Positions 28,716 through 38,798 of a stretch of DNA of 64,000 bases are shown piece after piece. The stretch's first letter is position 1. Each line of letters begins with the position of its first letter. Location of the stretch: NCBI GenBank assembly GCA_016196065.1, contig JACPYL010000025.1, forward strand, positions 248,001 to 312,000, in the 5' to 3' direction. The stretch is from Acidobacteriota bacterium. Lineage in GTDB: Bacteria; Acidobacteriota; Terriglobia; Terriglobales; Acidobacteriaceae. The translations under genes were made by a program, and so were the position numbers. The notes under the pieces were generated by a model. It was not told the origin of the DNA, made no database searches, and worked only from the letters and a program-made list of their open reading frames with translations.

Positions 28716-28780
28716 CAGGTCTTAAGGTATTAGGTCTTAGAAATGCCAGACGACAGATTTTTCTGAGACCTGACTTCCTG
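28716..28780. repeat. Heptad array, family I (CAGGTCT), inverted arms
   Basis: CAGGTCT, TAAGGTA and TTAGGTCT units in one arm pair with GAGACCTGACTTCCTG in the other, across the rpmD-rplO spacer. Confidence 0.65.
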
Positions 28781-28984
28781 CTACTTCACGATCGCAACTA
28801 AATGCGGGACTTTCTTCACCATGCCGCGGATGGCGGCGTTGTCCGGCCGCTCGATGACCTGGTTCAGCCGCGTGAAACCCAGCCCCTTGATGACCAGCTT
28901 CTGTTTCACTGGGGTGCAAATCGCCGACCGCACCCACTTGATCTGGATCTTGCCGCTCGCCGCTTTCGATGTCTTCGTTGTCAT
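28781..28984 (-). CDS. rpmD: 50S ribosomal protein L30
   Basis: A 67-residue L30 (IQIKWVRSAICTPVKQKLVI, GLGFTRLNQVIERPDNAAIR, GMVKKVPHLVAIV), the short bacterial form. GGGAA lies before the ATG. Located between rpsE and rplO as usual. Confidence 0.97.
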   Translation of the reverse strand: MTTKTSKAASGKIQIKWVRSAICTPVKQKLVIKGLGFTRLNQVIERPDNAAIRGMVKKVPHLVAIVK

Positions 28985-28993
28985 TACTATTCC

Positions 28994-29054
28994 CGCTTCT
29001 GGCTTCTAGCTTCTGGCCACTAGCTAGGAGCTAGTAGCTAGCAGCCAAGAGCTC
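28994..29054. repeat. Heptad array, family A, inverted arms
   Basis: CTTCTGG, CTTCTAG and CCACTAG units pair with GCTAGTA, GCTAGCA and GCCAAGA units; it fills the rpsE-rpmD spacer. Confidence 0.75.
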
Positions 29055-29058
29055 GAAT

Positions 29059-29568
29059 TTACAGTTCTTGCGACGATTTGCCGCGCAACGCCGCCACTTC
29101 TTCCCGGTTCTTCAATTTTTTCAACGCGTCAAATGTGGCCTTGATCACGTTATGGGGATTCGTCGTCCCAATCGACTTGGTCAGCACATTCTGAATGCCC
29201 GCCGAAGTCATAACCGCACGCACCGCGCCGCCCGCAATCACGCCCGTGCCTTCCGGCGCCGGCTTGAGCAGCACCCGGCCCGAGCCATAACGTCCCAGCG
29301 AAATGTGTGGGACCGTGGTCTGAGTCAGGTTGATGTGCATCAGGTTCTTCTTCGCCGATTCGATTCCTTTGCGGATGGCCTGCGGCACTTCCTTCGCCTT
29401 GCCGGAGCCGTATCCGACCACCGCCGCCGACGGATCGCCGACAACAACCAGCGCCGCGAACGACAGGTTCTTACCGCCCTTGACGACTTTCGTCACGCGG
29501 TTGATCGAAACTACCTGGTCTTTCAACTGATACGAAGCCGCATCGAGCTTCTTAATGACTGTTGGCAT
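29059..29568 (-). CDS. rpsE: 30S ribosomal protein S5
   Basis: A 169-residue S5 with the double-stranded-RNA-binding N-domain ([40 protein letters not shown]) and the C-domain ([40 protein letters not shown]). It helps maintain decoding fidelity and mRNA entry helicase activity. Confidence 0.98.
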   Translation of the reverse strand: MPTVIKKLDAASYQLKDQVVSINRVTKVVKGGKNLSFAALVVVGDPSAAVVGYGSGKAKEVPQAIRKGIESAKKNLMHINLTQTTVPHISLGRYGSGRVLLKPAPEGTGVIAGGAVRAVMTSAGIQNVLTKSIGTTNPHNVIKATFDALKKLKNREEVAALRGKSSQEL

Positions 29569-29586
29569 GAAATCTCATTCCCATCT

Positions 29587-29668
29587 CGGCTGCTGGCTTC
29601 TGGCCACTAGCTTCTAGCAAGCAATTTCTTTGATCGCTAGTAGCTAGCAGCCAGTGGCTAGTAGCTCG
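29587..29668. repeat. Heptad array, family A, inverted arms
   Basis: CTGGCTT, CTGGCCA and CTAGCTT units, a 20-nt centre, then CTAGTAG, CTAGCAG and CCAGTGG units fill the rplR-rpsE spacer. Confidence 0.75.
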
Positions 29669-29669
29669 A

Positions 29670-30035
29670 CTAAAACTTTAATCCTGCTTCTCGCGCCGCT
29701 TCTGCCAGCGCCTTGATTCGCCCGTGATACAGATAACCACCGCGGTCGAATACGACCTGCGAAATTCCTTTTTCCTTGGCTCGGTCCGCAATGACTTTGC
29801 CTACGTTTTTGGCCGACGCCACGTTTCCGCCAGTTGCGCGATCGCTCTTCTTGCCCTCAGCCGTAGAGGCTGCGGCAATCGTCTCGCCCTTGAGATCGTC
29901 AATCAACTGCGCGTAGATGTGGTTCAGCGACCGGTACACATTCAGCCGCGGACGTTCCGGCGTACCGACAACCTTCTTCCGGATACGATCATGCACCCGC
30001 TGCCGGGTAACGTTTTTTGATGTTCTGCTCAGCAT
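29670..30035 (-). CDS. rplR: 50S ribosomal protein L18
   Basis: A 121-residue L18, the 5S rRNA-binding protein: [60 protein letters not shown]. The ATG at 30035 is used because the in-frame extension to 30095 is translated repeat DNA. AAGGA, part of the upstream heptad array, lies about 10 nt before this ATG. Confidence 0.97.
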   Translation of the reverse strand: MLSRTSKNVTRQRVHDRIRKKVVGTPERPRLNVYRSLNHIYAQLIDDLKGETIAAASTAEGKKSDRATGGNVASAKNVGKVIADRAKEKGISQVVFDRGGYLYHGRIKALAEAAREAGLKF

Positions 30036-30043
30036 GGAATCAG

Positions 30044-30132
30044 TCCTTCGTCGTTCGCTGTTCGTCGCTCGTCTTTCGTCGCTCGCGATTCGCAAAACCC
30101 GCGAACAGCCAACGACGAACCGCGAACGACGG
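30044..30132. repeat. Heptad array, family B, inverted arms
   Basis: GTCGTTC, GCTGTTC and GTCGCTC units are mirrored by CGAACAG, CGACGAA and CGAACGA units in the rplF-rplR spacer. Confidence 0.8.
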
Positions 30133-30137
30133 AATTC

Positions 30138-30677
30138 TTACTTCGCTCCGGTCTTGCCAACCTTCTTCTTCAAGCGCTCGCCGGAATAGCGGACGCCTTT
30201 GTTCTTGTACGGATCCGGCGGACGCAGACTGCGCATTTCAGCCGCAACCTGTCCCACCTTCTGGCGGTCGATACCCGTCAGAGACAACTTCGTCTGCTTC
30301 GCATCCACCGCGCACTCCACGCCCGTGGGCAGTGGATATTCGATCGGATGCGAATAGCCCAGGCTGAATACGACCATGCCCTTGCCCTTCATTTCCGCGC
30401 GATAACCGATGCCGACGATTTCCAGATCTCTCGTCCAGCCGGTGGTGACGCCCTGCACGGCGTTATTGACCAGCGCACGCGCCAGCCCATGAACCGCGGC
30501 CTGCGAATCGTTCTCGCGCACCGCAAGCAAGTTGCCGTCCTTCTGCTCAATCTTGATACCGGACGGAAGTGGCGTATCCAGTTTGCCTTTCGGCCCCTGG
30601 ACCCGCACCGTGTTGCCATCAACGTTAACCGTCACGCCCTTCGGGATCGCAATCGGCTTTTTTCCAATTCGTGACAT
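30138..30677 (-). CDS. rplF: 50S ribosomal protein L6
   Basis: A 179-residue L6: [40 protein letters not shown] and C-terminal [20 protein letters not shown]. It binds near the sarcin-ricin loop and factor-binding site of the 50S subunit. Confidence 0.98.
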   Translation of the reverse strand: MSRIGKKPIAIPKGVTVNVDGNTVRVQGPKGKLDTPLPSGIKIEQKDGNLLAVRENDSQAAVHGLARALVNNAVQGVTTGWTRDLEIVGIGYRAEMKGKGMVVFSLGYSHPIEYPLPTGVECAVDAKQTKLSLTGIDRQKVGQVAAEMRSLRPPDPYKNKGVRYSGERLKKKVGKTGAK

Positions 30678-30685
30678 AAGTTCGC

Positions 30686-30738
30686 TCTTGGCTTCTAGCT
30701 TCTGGCTACTAGCTAGGCGCTAGCAGCTGGCAGCTGCT
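30686..30738. repeat. Heptad array, family A, inverted arms
   Basis: CTTCTAG and CTACTAG units pair with GCGCTAG, CAGCTGG-type units; the array fills the 61-nt rpsH-rplF spacer. Confidence 0.7.
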
Positions 30739-31137
30739 TTACCAGACTTCGCACAACAACTCACCACCCAGACCTTGCCGGCGCGCCTGGCGTCCGGTCA
30801 TCACGCCTTTCGGCGTGGTCAGGATGTTGATGCCGAGGCCGCCCAGTACTCGCGGAATCTCGGTGCGCCGCACGTACACACGGCATCCCGGACGCGACAC
30901 ACGCGCCAGGTTCGAGATCACTGCCTCGTTGTTGTTGCCATACTTCAGATAAACGCGCAGGACCTTGTGGCCCTCTTCTTCCGTCGGCTTGAAGTTGGCA
31001 ATGAAGCCTTCTTCTTTCAAAATGCGGGCAATTTCCGTCTTCAGTTTCGAAGCTGGAATATCCACTTTCTGGTGCCGCGCGCGAATCGCGTTACGGATAC
31101 GCGCCAACATGTCTGCGACCGGATCGGTCAACCTCAT
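30739..31137 (-). CDS. rpsH: 30S ribosomal protein S8
   Basis: A 132-residue S8 (DPVADMLARIRNAIRARHQK, ILKEEGFIANFKP, GLGINILTTPKGVMTGRQAR). In E. coli S8 represses the spc operon by binding the rplE region; no such site was identified here. Confidence 0.98.
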   Translation of the reverse strand: MRLTDPVADMLARIRNAIRARHQKVDIPASKLKTEIARILKEEGFIANFKPTEEEGHKVLRVYLKYGNNNEAVISNLARVSRPGCRVYVRRTEIPRVLGGLGINILTTPKGVMTGRQARRQGLGGELLCEVW

Positions 31138-31211
31138 CTTCTGCTTCTCCTCGAGCCGCCCGTTCGCTCCGCGTCAAGCGGAGAACCTGCAGCAGCTTGT
31201 TTGTTGCTATC

Positions 31212-31274
31212 CGTTGTTCGTCCTTCGCTGTTCGCATCTCGCCTTAGGCGAAGGACGAACGGCGAACGACGACC
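31212..31274. repeat. Heptad array, family B, inverted arms
   Basis: GTTGTTC, GTCCTTC and GCTGTTC units pair with GCGAAGG, ACGAACG-type units around CGCCTTAGGCG. It lies in the rpsN-rpsH spacer; 31138-31211 is otherwise unremarkable. Confidence 0.75.
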
Positions 31275-31278
31275 TTTC

Positions 31279-31464
31279 CTACCAGGACGACTTCGAAACT
31301 CCGGGGATTTCGCCCCGCAGCGCCAACTGCCGGAAACACAGACGGCACAAGCCAAACTTACGCAAATAGGCTCGTGGACGTCCGCACAGCTTGCAGCGGT
31401 TATGCTTGCGTGACGAGAACTTCGGCTTTCTCGCATCCTTCACTCGCTTTGCTGTAGTTGCCAA
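31279..31464 (-). CDS. rpsN: 30S ribosomal protein S14, zinc-binding type
   Basis: A 61-residue S14 of the short type Z, with two CxxC pairs (CKLC and CRLC) in [20 protein letters not shown]. The long zinc-free form of S14 is about 100 residues, so this is the zinc-dependent version. Confidence 0.97.
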   Translation of the reverse strand: MATTAKRVKDARKPKFSSRKHNRCKLCGRPRAYLRKFGLCRLCFRQLALRGEIPGVSKSSW

Positions 31465-31467
31465 ACT

Positions 31468-31557
31468 TAGCTCCTAGCTTCTAGCTCTTAGCTTCTAGCT
31501 CAACATCCGGCCGTGCCAAGATCTCTTGCTTCTGCAATCTGACTTCTTACTTCTGCC
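31468..31557. repeat. Heptad arrays, families A and F
   Basis: TAGCTCC, TAGCTTC and TAGCTCT run in perfect phase (31468-31502), followed by family F units TTCTGCA, ATCTGAC and TTCTTAC (31529-31557) abutting the rplE stop. The arms are not complementary here. Confidence 0.75.
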
Positions 31558-32190
31558 TTAGGCTCTGAACGGCATCCCGAGATGCTTTAACAACACGCGG
31601 CTCTGATCGTCCGACCGCGCCGTCGTCACAATCGTGACGTTCATGCCTTTCAGTTTGTCGACCTTCGCGTAGTCAATTTCCGGGAAGATCAACTGATCGT
31701 GCAGGCCCAGCGTATAGTTGCCGCGTCCATCAAACGACTTCGTCGAGACTCCGCGAAAATCCCGGACACGTGGGAGCACGATGCTGACCAGGCGATCGAA
31801 GAATTCGTACATCCGATCCCCACGCAACGTGACCATAGCTCCAATCGGCATGCCTTCGCGGACCTTGAAGGCCGCAATCGACTTCCGAGCCCGCGTGACC
31901 ACCGGCTTCTGACCGGTAATCTGACCCAGTTCGTTGACCGCTGGATCAAGGATCTTTGCGTTCTGCGTTGCTTCGCCTACGCCCATGTTCACGACAATCT
32001 TGTTGAGCCGTGGAACAGCAGCGGGGTTCTTGAGTTCGAGTTCTTTCATCAACGCGGGCGCCAGTTCCTTCTCGAACCGGACACGCAACCGGGGACGCTC
32101 TTTTGCCGAATGCCGCGGGGCTCCCGCTGCCGCCTTCGGCTCATCCTGCGGCTTGCCGCCCTTGCCTTTTTTCTGTTCTTCTTTCGCCAT
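31558..32190 (-). CDS. rplE: 50S ribosomal protein L5
   Basis: A 210-residue L5, about 30 longer than usual owing to a hydrophilic N-terminal tail ([20 protein letters not shown]). The core is standard: [61 protein letters not shown]5 binds 5S rRNA and contacts S13. Confidence 0.98.
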   Translation of the reverse strand: MAKEEQKKGKGGKPQDEPKAAAGAPRHSAKERPRLRVRFEKELAPALMKELELKNPAAVPRLNKIVVNMGVGEATQNAKILDPAVNELGQITGQKPVVTRARKSIAAFKVREGMPIGAMVTLRGDRMYEFFDRLVSIVLPRVRDFRGVSTKSFDGRGNYTLGLHDQLIFPEIDYAKVDKLKGMNVTIVTTARSDDQSRVLLKHLGMPFRA

Positions 32191-32222
32191 ATTCGTTGCT
32201 GCCTTCTCTCACGGTTTCGGAC

Positions 32223-32331
32223 TTGGCTTCTGGCTGCTAGCTACTGGCTCCTAGCAATCCACGCCTTCCCGGTTCGTGAGTACCTTCAATCCTGAGCACG
32301 CTAATAGCTAGTAGCCAGAAGCTAGCAGCTA
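32223..32331. repeat. Heptad array, family A, widely spaced inverted arms
   Basis: Units CTTCTGG, CTGCTAG and CTACTGG (32223-32257) are mirrored by GCTAATA, GCTAGTA and GCCAGAA units (32300-32331) across 40 nt. In the mRNA, the rplX stop TAG is itself the first three bases of a TAGCTGC unit. Confidence 0.75.
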
Positions 32332-32667
32332 TTTATCCAGAGTCGTCTTGCACTTCTTGCAGACTCGCACCTTGCGATCGCCGCGCAATTCGTGTCCCAC
32401 GCGGACCGGACCGCAAGTCCCGCAGACGAGCGCTACATTCGCAATCGAAATCCGGCGTTCCTGCTCCGCGATGCCGCCCTTCGATTTCTGGCTGGGCTTC
32501 ATGTGCTTCTTGACCATCATCACGTGCTCGACCAGCACCTTGGCTTCGTCAGGAAACACGCGCAGTACGCGGCCTTCCTTGCCCGCATCGCGTCCCGTCA
32601 TGACTTTCACGGTGTCGTTCCGTTTGATGTCGACGCGCTTGTGAATCTTCGTTGTTGCTGTTCCCAT
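32329..32667 (-). CDS. rplX: 50S ribosomal protein L24
   Basis: A 112-residue L24 with the KOW motif ([20 protein letters not shown]) and [20 protein letters not shown]. The C-terminus has two CxxC pairs (CGTC and CKKC), a zinc-ribbon-like extension found in part of the family. The ATG at 32667 is used; an in-frame start at 32718 would overlap rplN. Confidence 0.97.
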   Translation of the reverse strand: MGTATTKIHKRVDIKRNDTVKVMTGRDAGKEGRVLRVFPDEAKVLVEHVMMVKKHMKPSQKSKGGIAEQERRISIANVALVCGTCGPVRVGHELRGDRKVRVCKKCKTTLDK

Positions 32668-32689
32668 TGCTAAATTCCTTCTCTGGCCT

Positions 32690-33061
32690 CTACAGAACTT
32701 CTGGCGCCAGCGACACAATCTTCAGAAATTTCTTGTCGCGCAGTTCACGCGCTACCGGACCAAATACGCGGGTACCAACCGGCTCGCCCGCATCATTGAT
32801 CAGCACGGCCGCATTCGAATCGAACCGGATATAAGTTCCGTCCCGGCGGCGATGCTCTTTGCGGGTGCGCACGATGACTGCCTTCACCACTTTGCCCTTC
32901 GTAACCTGGCCATCCGGCGAAGCTTCTTTCACGCTGGCCGTGATCACATCGCCGAGGCCGGCGTGTAAACCGGTCGAGCCTCCCAGCGGCATAATCATTT
33001 GCAGCTTTCGGGCGCCGGAATTATCGGCAACCTCGAGCATGGATCTCATCATTACGGCCAT
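32690..33061 (-). CDS. rplN: 50S ribosomal protein L14
   Basis: A 123-residue L14 ([60 protein letters not shown]). L14 forms part of the inter-subunit bridge. The spacers on either side are only 20-22 nt and carry no arrays. Confidence 0.98.
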   Translation of the reverse strand: MAVMMRSMLEVADNSGARKLQMIMPLGGSTGLHAGLGDVITASVKEASPDGQVTKGKVVKAVIVRTRKEHRRRDGTYIRFDSNAAVLINDAGEPVGTRVFGPVARELRDKKFLKIVSLAPEVL

Positions 33062-33081
33062 GTTCGTTTCTCCCTTCGCCT

Positions 33082-33408
33082 CTACTTACCGGTCGCGACG
33101 ATATCGACGTCGGCGTTCACTTCCGGCACCAGTGCCGTCTTGCGCACAATTTCTTTCAGCGTCCAGCGCTTCAACCGCGACAACGGACGTGATTCCTCAA
33201 TGCGCACCGTGTCCCCGATGTGGCACTCGTTTTTGTCGTCGTGCGCGTAAAACTTCTTGCGGATCGAGATCACGCGCTTGTAAAGCGGATGCGCTTTCTT
33301 GCGGGTGACTTCGACCACAATCGTCTTTTGCATCTTGTTCGAGACCACGGTCCCGATCAAAATTTTACGGCCGCTGTGCGGTTCCGCCTGGCCTGTGGTG
33401 TCTACCAT
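33082..33408 (-). CDS. rpsQ: 30S ribosomal protein S17
   Basis: A 108-residue S17 with an OB fold ([60 protein letters not shown]). It has a short N-terminal and a roughly 15-residue C-terminal extension. Its start overlaps the rpmC stop by one base. Confidence 0.98.
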   Translation of the reverse strand: MVDTTGQAEPHSGRKILIGTVVSNKMQKTIVVEVTRKKAHPLYKRVISIRKKFYAHDDKNECHIGDTVRIEESRPLSRLKRWTLKEIVRKTALVPEVNADVDIVATGK

Positions 33409-33620
33409 TACTTTTTCTCCGTCTTGCGGGCGCCCAGTTCCTGTTCGCGCAGGACCGTCTTCACACGCGCGATATCACGGCGCAACCCGCGAATCTTCTT
33501 CAAGCTCTCGGTCTGTCCCATATTCATCTGGAACTTGAGCTTGAACAGCTGATCAGCCAGTTCCCGCTCCTGGTTCTTGAGCTCCACGTCCGTCAAATCG
33601 CGTATCTTTTCAACCTTCAT
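33408..33620 (-). CDS. rpmC: 50S ribosomal protein L29
   Basis: A 70-residue L29, two long helices ([40 protein letters not shown]) at the exit tunnel. The only plausible ribosome-binding sequence, GAGAA, is part of the heptad array just upstream. Confidence 0.97.
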   Translation of the reverse strand: MKVEKIRDLTDVELKNQERELADQLFKLKFQMNMGQTESLKKIRGLRRDIARVKTVLREQELGARKTEKK

Positions 33621-33625
33621 AAAAT

Positions 33626-33700
33626 CAGTTCTCAGTTCTGAGTTGTCAGTTCTCAGTAGGAGCTTACTTCTGCAATCCCAACCACTGACCTCTGCAATCT
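33626..33700. repeat. Heptad arrays, families C and F
   Basis: CAGTTCT, CAGTTCT and GAGTTGT units (33626-33658) are followed by family F units such as CTGCAAT and CTGACCT up to the rplP stop. Confidence 0.75.
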
Positions 33701-34114
<414 letters not shown>

Positions 34115-34120
34115 AAGAAT

Positions 34121-34210
34121 CAGTTCCCAGTTCTCAGTTGCCAGTTCTCAGTAAAAGCTCTTGACCCTGGCGGCTTTTACCTCTGCAATCTGACTTCTAA
34201 CCTTTGCGAT
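34121..34210. repeat. Heptad arrays, families C and F
   Basis: CAGTTCC, CAGTTCT and CAGTTGC units (34121-34152) and family F units CTCTGCA, ATCTGAC and TTCTAAC (34181-34210) lie between rplP and rpsC. Confidence 0.75.
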
Positions 34211-34213
34211 TCC

Positions 34214-34891
34214 TTAGAACGCTCCGGTCGTCTCACGCGCGGGAGTTGCTTCGCGCTTCTTCGCCGGCAAAATTTCGCCTTTGTAAATCCAGCACTTCAC
34301 GCCGATCACGCCATACGTGGTTCGTGCTTCCGTGAAACCGTACTCGATATCGGCACGCAGTGTGTGCAACGGCAAGCGGCCCTGGAGATACCATTCTGAA
34401 CGCGCGATTTCGTTTCCGTTCAAGCGGCCACTCACACGAACTTTGATTCCTTTGCATCCGAAACGCAGCGCCGAATCCACCGACTTGCGCATCGCGCGAC
34501 GGAAGCCAACCCGCTTTTCCAGCTGCAGCGCAATCGACTCCGACACCAGCTGTGCATCGAGTTCCGGCTTGTGTACTTCCAGAATGTCGATGAACACCTC
34601 GCGCCCGGCCATGCGCTTCTGTACTTCGGCTTTGAGCTTGTCGATTTCCGCGCCCTTACGTCCGATGATGATGCCCGGACGCGCGGTTTTGATTAGGACG
34701 CGCAGCTTGTTGCCGGGACGCTCGATTTCGATCGAGCTCACGCCTGCTGACTTGAGCTTCTCTTTCAGCTCGGCCTTCAGCTTGACGTCTTCCAGCAGCT
34801 GCTTGTCGTAATCCCGCTCGGCAAACCAGCGCGACTTCCACGGCTTCGTGTATCCCAGCCGAAACCCGTAAGGATGTACTTTTTGTCCCAT
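34214..34891 (-). CDS. rpsC: 30S ribosomal protein S3
   Basis: A 225-residue S3 with the KH domain ([20 protein letters not shown]) and the C-terminal [41 protein letters not shown]3 lines the mRNA entry tunnel. AGGAG precedes the ATG at ideal spacing. Confidence 0.98.
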   Translation of the reverse strand: MGQKVHPYGFRLGYTKPWKSRWFAERDYDKQLLEDVKLKAELKEKLKSAGVSSIEIERPGNKLRVLIKTARPGIIIGRKGAEIDKLKAEVQKRMAGREVFIDILEVHKPELDAQLVSESIALQLEKRVGFRRAMRKSVDSALRFGCKGIKVRVSGRLNGNEIARSEWYLQGRLPLHTLRADIEYGFTEARTTYGVIGVKCWIYKGEILPAKKREATPARETTGAF

Positions 34892-34908
34892 CGTTGCTCC
34901 TAAACTTG

Positions 34909-34980
34909 CTCGCTGTTCTTGTCGTTCGTCCTTCGCTATCCGCCGTTCGCAAAGCGCGAAGGACGAACCGCCAACGACGC
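34909..34980. repeat. Heptad array, family B, inverted arms
   Basis: TGTTCTT, GTCGTTC and GTCCTTC units pair with GCGAAGG, ACGAACC and GCCAACG units in the rpsC-rplV spacer. Confidence 0.75.
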
Positions 34981-34981
34981 T

Positions 34982-35479
34982 CTACTTCTTCGAAGTCGTT
35001 TTCTTGCCCGCTACTTTTTTCTTCGCCGGCGGTTTTGCTTTCGCCTTCACAGCAGCCCGCTTTGCCGGTGCGGCCGACTTTGTACCCGACGTTTCTTCGC
35101 CGACTACGGTCGCCACCGAAGCGCCATTCCGGTTGCGTTCCGCCAGGACGATTTCCAGGTGCGCAATCCTGCGCACAAATCGGAACGCACGTCCCATCGG
35201 CGCCGGACGAACCCGCTTCATGCGCGGACCATCGTTAGCTACGGCCGTCTTGACGTACAAGTTGTCGAGGTCGACGTCGAGGCCTTTTTCCGTGCTCAGG
35301 AAATTGGCATTATCAATCGCCGACTGCAACAGTTTGCCCACCGTCGCCGCCACCCGCTTCTTGGTGAAGAGCAGCGTATTCCGCGCTTCTTCGACCCTGC
35401 GTCCTTTGATCAAGTTCAGCACCAGCCGCGCCTTCTGCGGCGATACGCGCATGAACCGTGCTTCCGCTCGAAATTCCAT
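34982..35479 (-). CDS. rplV: 50S ribosomal protein L22
   Basis: A 165-residue L22; the core (ARFMRVSPQKARLVLNLIKG, AIDNANFLSTEKGLDVDLDN, RPAPMGRAFRFVRRIAHLEI) is followed by a 45-residue Ala/Lys-rich tail (PAKRAAVKAKAKPPAKKKVA) absent from E. coli L22. L22 lines the exit tunnel. The ATG at 35479 is preferred over the in-frame TTG at 35491. Confidence 0.97.
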   Translation of the reverse strand: MEFRAEARFMRVSPQKARLVLNLIKGRRVEEARNTLLFTKKRVAATVGKLLQSAIDNANFLSTEKGLDVDLDNLYVKTAVANDGPRMKRVRPAPMGRAFRFVRRIAHLEIVLAERNRNGASVATVVGEETSGTKSAAPAKRAAVKAKAKPPAKKKVAGKKTTSKK

Positions 35480-35495
35480 AATGTCTCTCAACTCT

Positions 35496-35550
35496 TAAGC
35501 TTCCAGCCACTCGCTCTTAGCTCCTAGCCAGAAGCTAGCAGCCAGCAGCG
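35496..35550. repeat. Heptad array, family A, inverted arms
   Basis: TTCCAGC, CACTCGC and TCTTAGC units pair with GCCAGAA and GCTAGCA units in the rpsS-rplV spacer. Confidence 0.7.
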
Positions 35551-35553
35551 TCC

Positions 35554-35892
35554 TTACGCCTTCGGCGCCGCCGGGGATGGTGCTCCCGGACCGCCCGGAG
35601 GGCCTGCCGGCCGCGCTGCCGTTTCGGTAGCCGCCCGCATGGAGTGTCCCTTGAACTGCCGGGTGAAACTGAATTCGCCCAGTTTGTGTCCCACCATATT
35701 TTCGGTCACATAGACGGGGATGAACTTTCTCCCGTTATGCACCGCGATGGTGTGACCCACCATTTCCGGTGTGATGGTTGAACGCCGCGACCAGGTGCGG
35801 AGCACCTTCTTTTCGTTGCGTGCGTTCATGCCTTCGATCTTGGTGGACAAGTGCGTATCCACGAACGGCCCTTTTTTTGTCGAACGTGCCAT
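35554..35892 (-). CDS. rpsS: 30S ribosomal protein S19
   Basis: A 112-residue S19 ([53 protein letters not shown]) with an Ala/Gly/Pro-rich C-terminal tail of about 20 residues ([20 protein letters not shown]). AGGAA from the upstream heptad array precedes the ATG. Confidence 0.98.
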   Translation of the reverse strand: MARSTKKGPFVDTHLSTKIEGMNARNEKKVLRTWSRRSTITPEMVGHTIAVHNGRKFIPVYVTENMVGHKLGEFSFTRQFKGHSMRAATETAARPAGPPGGPGAPSPAAPKA

Positions 35893-35895
35893 AAG

Positions 35896-35970
35896 TCAGT
35901 TCCTAGTTCCCAGTTCTTGGTTCTCAGCGAACCAAAACTGTTTTGCTCGCGGCTCGAAGCTCGCGGCTTC
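35896..35970. repeat. Heptad arrays, families C and E
   Basis: CAGTTCC, TAGTTCC and CAGTTCT units (35896-35928), then GCTCGCG, GCTCGAA and GCTCGCG units (35945-35966), fill the rplB-rpsS spacer. Confidence 0.7.
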
Positions 35971-36798
35971 CTATCGTTTCTTGCTACGGCCCACGATGAA
36001 CGCGTCCGTACGCTTGTTGTTGCGCGTCTTGAAGCCGCGCGTCGGCTGGCCCCATGGAGTCACAGGATGCCGTCCGCCTGAAGTCTTACCTTCACCACCA
36101 CCATGCGGATGGTCGACCGGGTTCATCGAAACGCCGCGGTTATGCGGACGCTTTCCAACCCAGCGCGTACGTCCCGCCTTGCCCCAAGTGACGTTCTCGT
36201 GGTCCACATTGCCGACCTGCCCAATCGTCGCCAGGCAGTCCTGCAGAACTTTCCGCGTTTCGCCGGAAGGCAATTTCACCAGCGCGTAGTCGCCTTCTTT
36301 CGCAACCAGCTGCGCCGAACCGCCCGCCGAACGGACCATCTGCGCGCCTTTGCCGGGCTTCAGTTCGACGTTGTGGATGGTCGTGCCGGGCGGAATATTG
36401 CGCAACGGCAACGCGTTCCCGACCAGGATGTCCGCTTCGGGACCACTCAAAATCTTCTGTCCAACCTTCAATCCATCGGGCTGAACGATGTAGCGCTTCT
36501 CGCCATCCGCATAATTCAGGAGGGCAATGCGCGCCGACCGGCCGGGATCGTATTCGATCGTCGCCACCACCGCCGGAATGCCGTGCTTGTCGCGCTTGAA
36601 ATCGATTGTGCGCAGCAGCCGCTTGTTGCCGCCGCCCCGGAACCGCATCGTGGTATCGCCGGAGTTGCGCCGACCGCCCGATCGGATCTTGCCTTCCACC
36701 AGCGGCTTGTGCGGCTTCTTCGACGTAATGTCGTCAGTCGTCACCGACGTGCGGTAGCGCAGCGTCTGCGTTCTCGGTCTGTATGTCTTAATCGGCAT
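35971..36798 (-). CDS. rplB: 50S ribosomal protein L2
   Basis: A 275-residue L2, a primary 23S rRNA binder at the peptidyl transferase centre. Motifs are [40 protein letters not shown] and [20 protein letters not shown] with the conserved active-centre His near residue 230. Confidence 0.98.
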   Translation of the reverse strand: MPIKTYRPRTQTLRYRTSVTTDDITSKKPHKPLVEGKIRSGGRRNSGDTTMRFRGGGNKRLLRTIDFKRDKHGIPAVVATIEYDPGRSARIALLNYADGEKRYIVQPDGLKVGQKILSGPEADILVGNALPLRNIPPGTTIHNVELKPGKGAQMVRSAGGSAQLVAKEGDYALVKLPSGETRKVLQDCLATIGQVGNVDHENVTWGKAGRTRWVGKRPHNRGVSMNPVDHPHGGGEGKTSGGRHPVTPWGQPTRGFKTRNNKRTDAFIVGRSKKR

Positions 36799-36812
36799 GT
36801 TCGCTCTCAGCT

Positions 36813-36903
36813 TTCGGTCGCTCGTCGTCGGTCATTAGTCGTTTGCGATTTCCGCTTGCGCCATCGCTGTTGCCCACGACGAACGACCAGCGACTAACGA
36901 CGC
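36813..36903. repeat. Heptad array, family B, inverted arms
   Basis: TCGGTCG, CTCGTCG and TTAGTCG units are mirrored by ACGACGA, ACGACCA and GCGACTA units in the rplB-rplW spacer. Confidence 0.75.
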
Positions 36904-36907
36904 TCTA

Positions 36908-37201
36908 CTACAGATTCTGCGCGTACTCCGGCATCTTCTCGCCGGCCTTCAGGCGCACATACGCCTTCTTCCAATCCGGACGGTAGCCAGTAAACTTTCC
37001 CCGCCGCCGTTCTTTTCCCGGATAGTTCGCGGTCCGGATCGAAGCCACTTTCACTTTGAAAATGGCCTGCACCGCTTCCTTGATTTCGGTCTTGGTCGCC
37101 TTCGGCGCTACCTGGAACACCAACGTGTTCTGGCTTTCCTTAATGCTCAAGCCTTTTTCGGTAATCACGGGCTTCTGGATGATCTGATAAGCGGATTTCA
37201 T
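36908..37201 (-). CDS. rplW: 50S ribosomal protein L23
   Basis: A 97-residue L23 (AYQIIQKPVITEKGLSIKES, VKVASIRTANYPGKERRRGK), the docking site for SRP and trigger factor at the tunnel exit. It starts directly after the rplD stop. Confidence 0.98.
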   Translation of the reverse strand: MKSAYQIIQKPVITEKGLSIKESQNTLVFQVAPKATKTEIKEAVQAIFKVKVASIRTANYPGKERRRGKFTGYRPDWKKAYVRLKAGEKMPEYAQNL

Positions 37202-37915
37202 TTACGCCACCTCCGCTTTCTTTTTTGTCCGTCGCGCAGGTTTCTTTTCAGCCTTCGCAGGTTCGTCATGCTGCCGTCGTGACGACGACTTGCGCAGCGA
37301 GTCCTGCAATTTTTCAAGCGCCGGTTGTGCGAATACCACCTGGCTGTAACGCATCAGGTGATAGGGATGTACTTCATTTCCCCGCACCAGCTGCAACCCG
37401 TCGATATTGCGCGAACTCAACTCCAGATTGCGATTTTCCGCCGCCGATACCTCGACCAGAAGCGTGGTGCCATCGATCTTCAACTTGTCGAGCGAGGCCC
37501 GAAACAGCTTGGTCTTGGTTTCCTTGAGATCAAAATTCTTCACCACCATGAGCTTGCCGTCGGCAAACTTGGCAGCCAGCGCTGAACGGAGCGCGCCCAG
37601 CAACTTCTTCTTGGGGAACGCGTACTCATACGAACGCGGTTGTGGTCCATGGACAGTGCCGCCATGACGCCAGAGTGGCGAGCGGATCGAGCCGATACGC
37701 GCCCGCCCCGTGCCCTTCTGTTTCCAAAGCTTCTTGCCCGATCCGGAAACGCGCCAGCGGTTCTTGGTCGCATGCGTGCCGGCGCGCCTGGAAGCGGTGT
37801 AATGCTTGATCGCTTCCCATAGCAGGTCTTCGTTGACCGCGCCGAAGACTTCATCGGCGAGATCCATGGTCCCGGCCTTGCCGCCGTTCAAATTGTAGAT
37901 ATCAATCGATGCCAT
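37202..37915 (-). CDS. rplD: 50S ribosomal protein L4
   Basis: A 237-residue L4 (MASIDIYNLNGGKAGTMDLA, GTGRARIGSIRSPLWRHGGT, GPQPRSYEYAFPKKKLLGAL) with a Lys/Arg-rich C-terminal tail (KAEKKPARRTKKKAEVA). In E. coli L4 represses its own operon; the corresponding leader was not recognised here. Confidence 0.98.
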   Translation of the reverse strand: MASIDIYNLNGGKAGTMDLADEVFGAVNEDLLWEAIKHYTASRRAGTHATKNRWRVSGSGKKLWKQKGTGRARIGSIRSPLWRHGGTVHGPQPRSYEYAFPKKKLLGALRSALAAKFADGKLMVVKNFDLKETKTKLFRASLDKLKIDGTTLLVEVSAAENRNLELSSRNIDGLQLVRGNEVHPYHLMRYSQVVFAQPALEKLQDSLRKSSSRRQHDEPAKAEKKPARRTKKKAEVA

Positions 37916-37930
37916 AGCTGTTATCCATCT

Positions 37931-38000
37931 GTCGCTGGTCGTTCGTCGTTGGTCGTTCGCAAAACCCCTAACGACTAACGACCGAAGACTAACGACCGCC
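37931..38000. repeat. Heptad array, family B, inverted arms
   Basis: GTCGCTG, GTCGTTC and GTCGTTG units, a CAAAACCCC turn, then TAACGAC and CGAAGAC units fill the rplC-rplD spacer. The phase is perfect on both arms. Confidence 0.8.
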
Positions 38001-38735
38001 TTATGCTTTCTTCGCCGCTCTCTTCGCCGCCTTCAACGGATCGACCGTAGCCGAACCCGCGAATCCGCGACGCTCTCGAGGCGGTTTCTTCGCCTTGCTG
38101 ATAATGATGTATCCGCCGTTCGGACCCGGAACGCTGCCTTCAACGACCAGCAGGTTTTCGTCCTTGTCGACGCCCAGCACGCGCAGGTTACGCGTCGTGA
38201 TGCGCGCGTTACCCATATGTCCCGACATCCGCATACCCTTGAACACACGCGACGGAAACGCCGAAGAGCCGATCGAGCCGGTGATTTGGAACATCGATCC
38301 GTGTGATTTCGGGCCACCCGCAAAATGGTGGCGCTTCACGACACCCTGGAACCCGTGGCCTTTACTGGTACCCACGATGTCGACAAATTTTTCGCTTTCG
38401 AAAATGTCGACCAGAATCCGGTCGCCCACTTTCACGGCCACTTCGTTGGCCGCTTCCTTCTCTTCCAACTCAACCGCAACCTCGCGCAAGAACTTCATCG
38501 GAGGCAGGTTGTGCTTGGCAAAGTGTCCCTGCATGGCCTTAGACAGTTTCTTTGCTTTCACAAATTCAACCAGGCCAATCTGCGCGGACTCATAACCATC
38601 TTTGGTGCTGGTCTTGTGCTGCGTAATCACGCAGGGCCCTGCTTGCAAGACCGTCGCCGGCCGCACATCGCCCTTCGAATCGAAGAGCTGCGTCATGCCG
38701 ACTTTCTTCCCGAGGATGCCTGTAACCTTCGCCAT
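38001..38735 (-). CDS. rplC: 50S ribosomal protein L3
   Basis: A 244-residue L3 ([60 protein letters not shown]). The ATG at 38735 has GGAGAAGG directly upstream; the ATG at 38747 reads through that site and is rejected. Confidence 0.98.
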   Translation of the reverse strand: MAKVTGILGKKVGMTQLFDSKGDVRPATVLQAGPCVITQHKTSTKDGYESAQIGLVEFVKAKKLSKAMQGHFAKHNLPPMKFLREVAVELEEKEAANEVAVKVGDRILVDIFESEKFVDIVGTSKGHGFQGVVKRHHFAGGPKSHGSMFQITGSIGSSAFPSRVFKGMRMSGHMGNARITTRNLRVLGVDKDENLLVVEGSVPGPNGGYIIISKAKKPPRERRGFAGSATVDPLKAAKRAAKKA

Positions 38736-38798
38736 TTCCTTCTCCATTCCCAGCTTGGCTCGCCATTTCGGCGGCTATTGGCTGGGTGGTCCATGTGG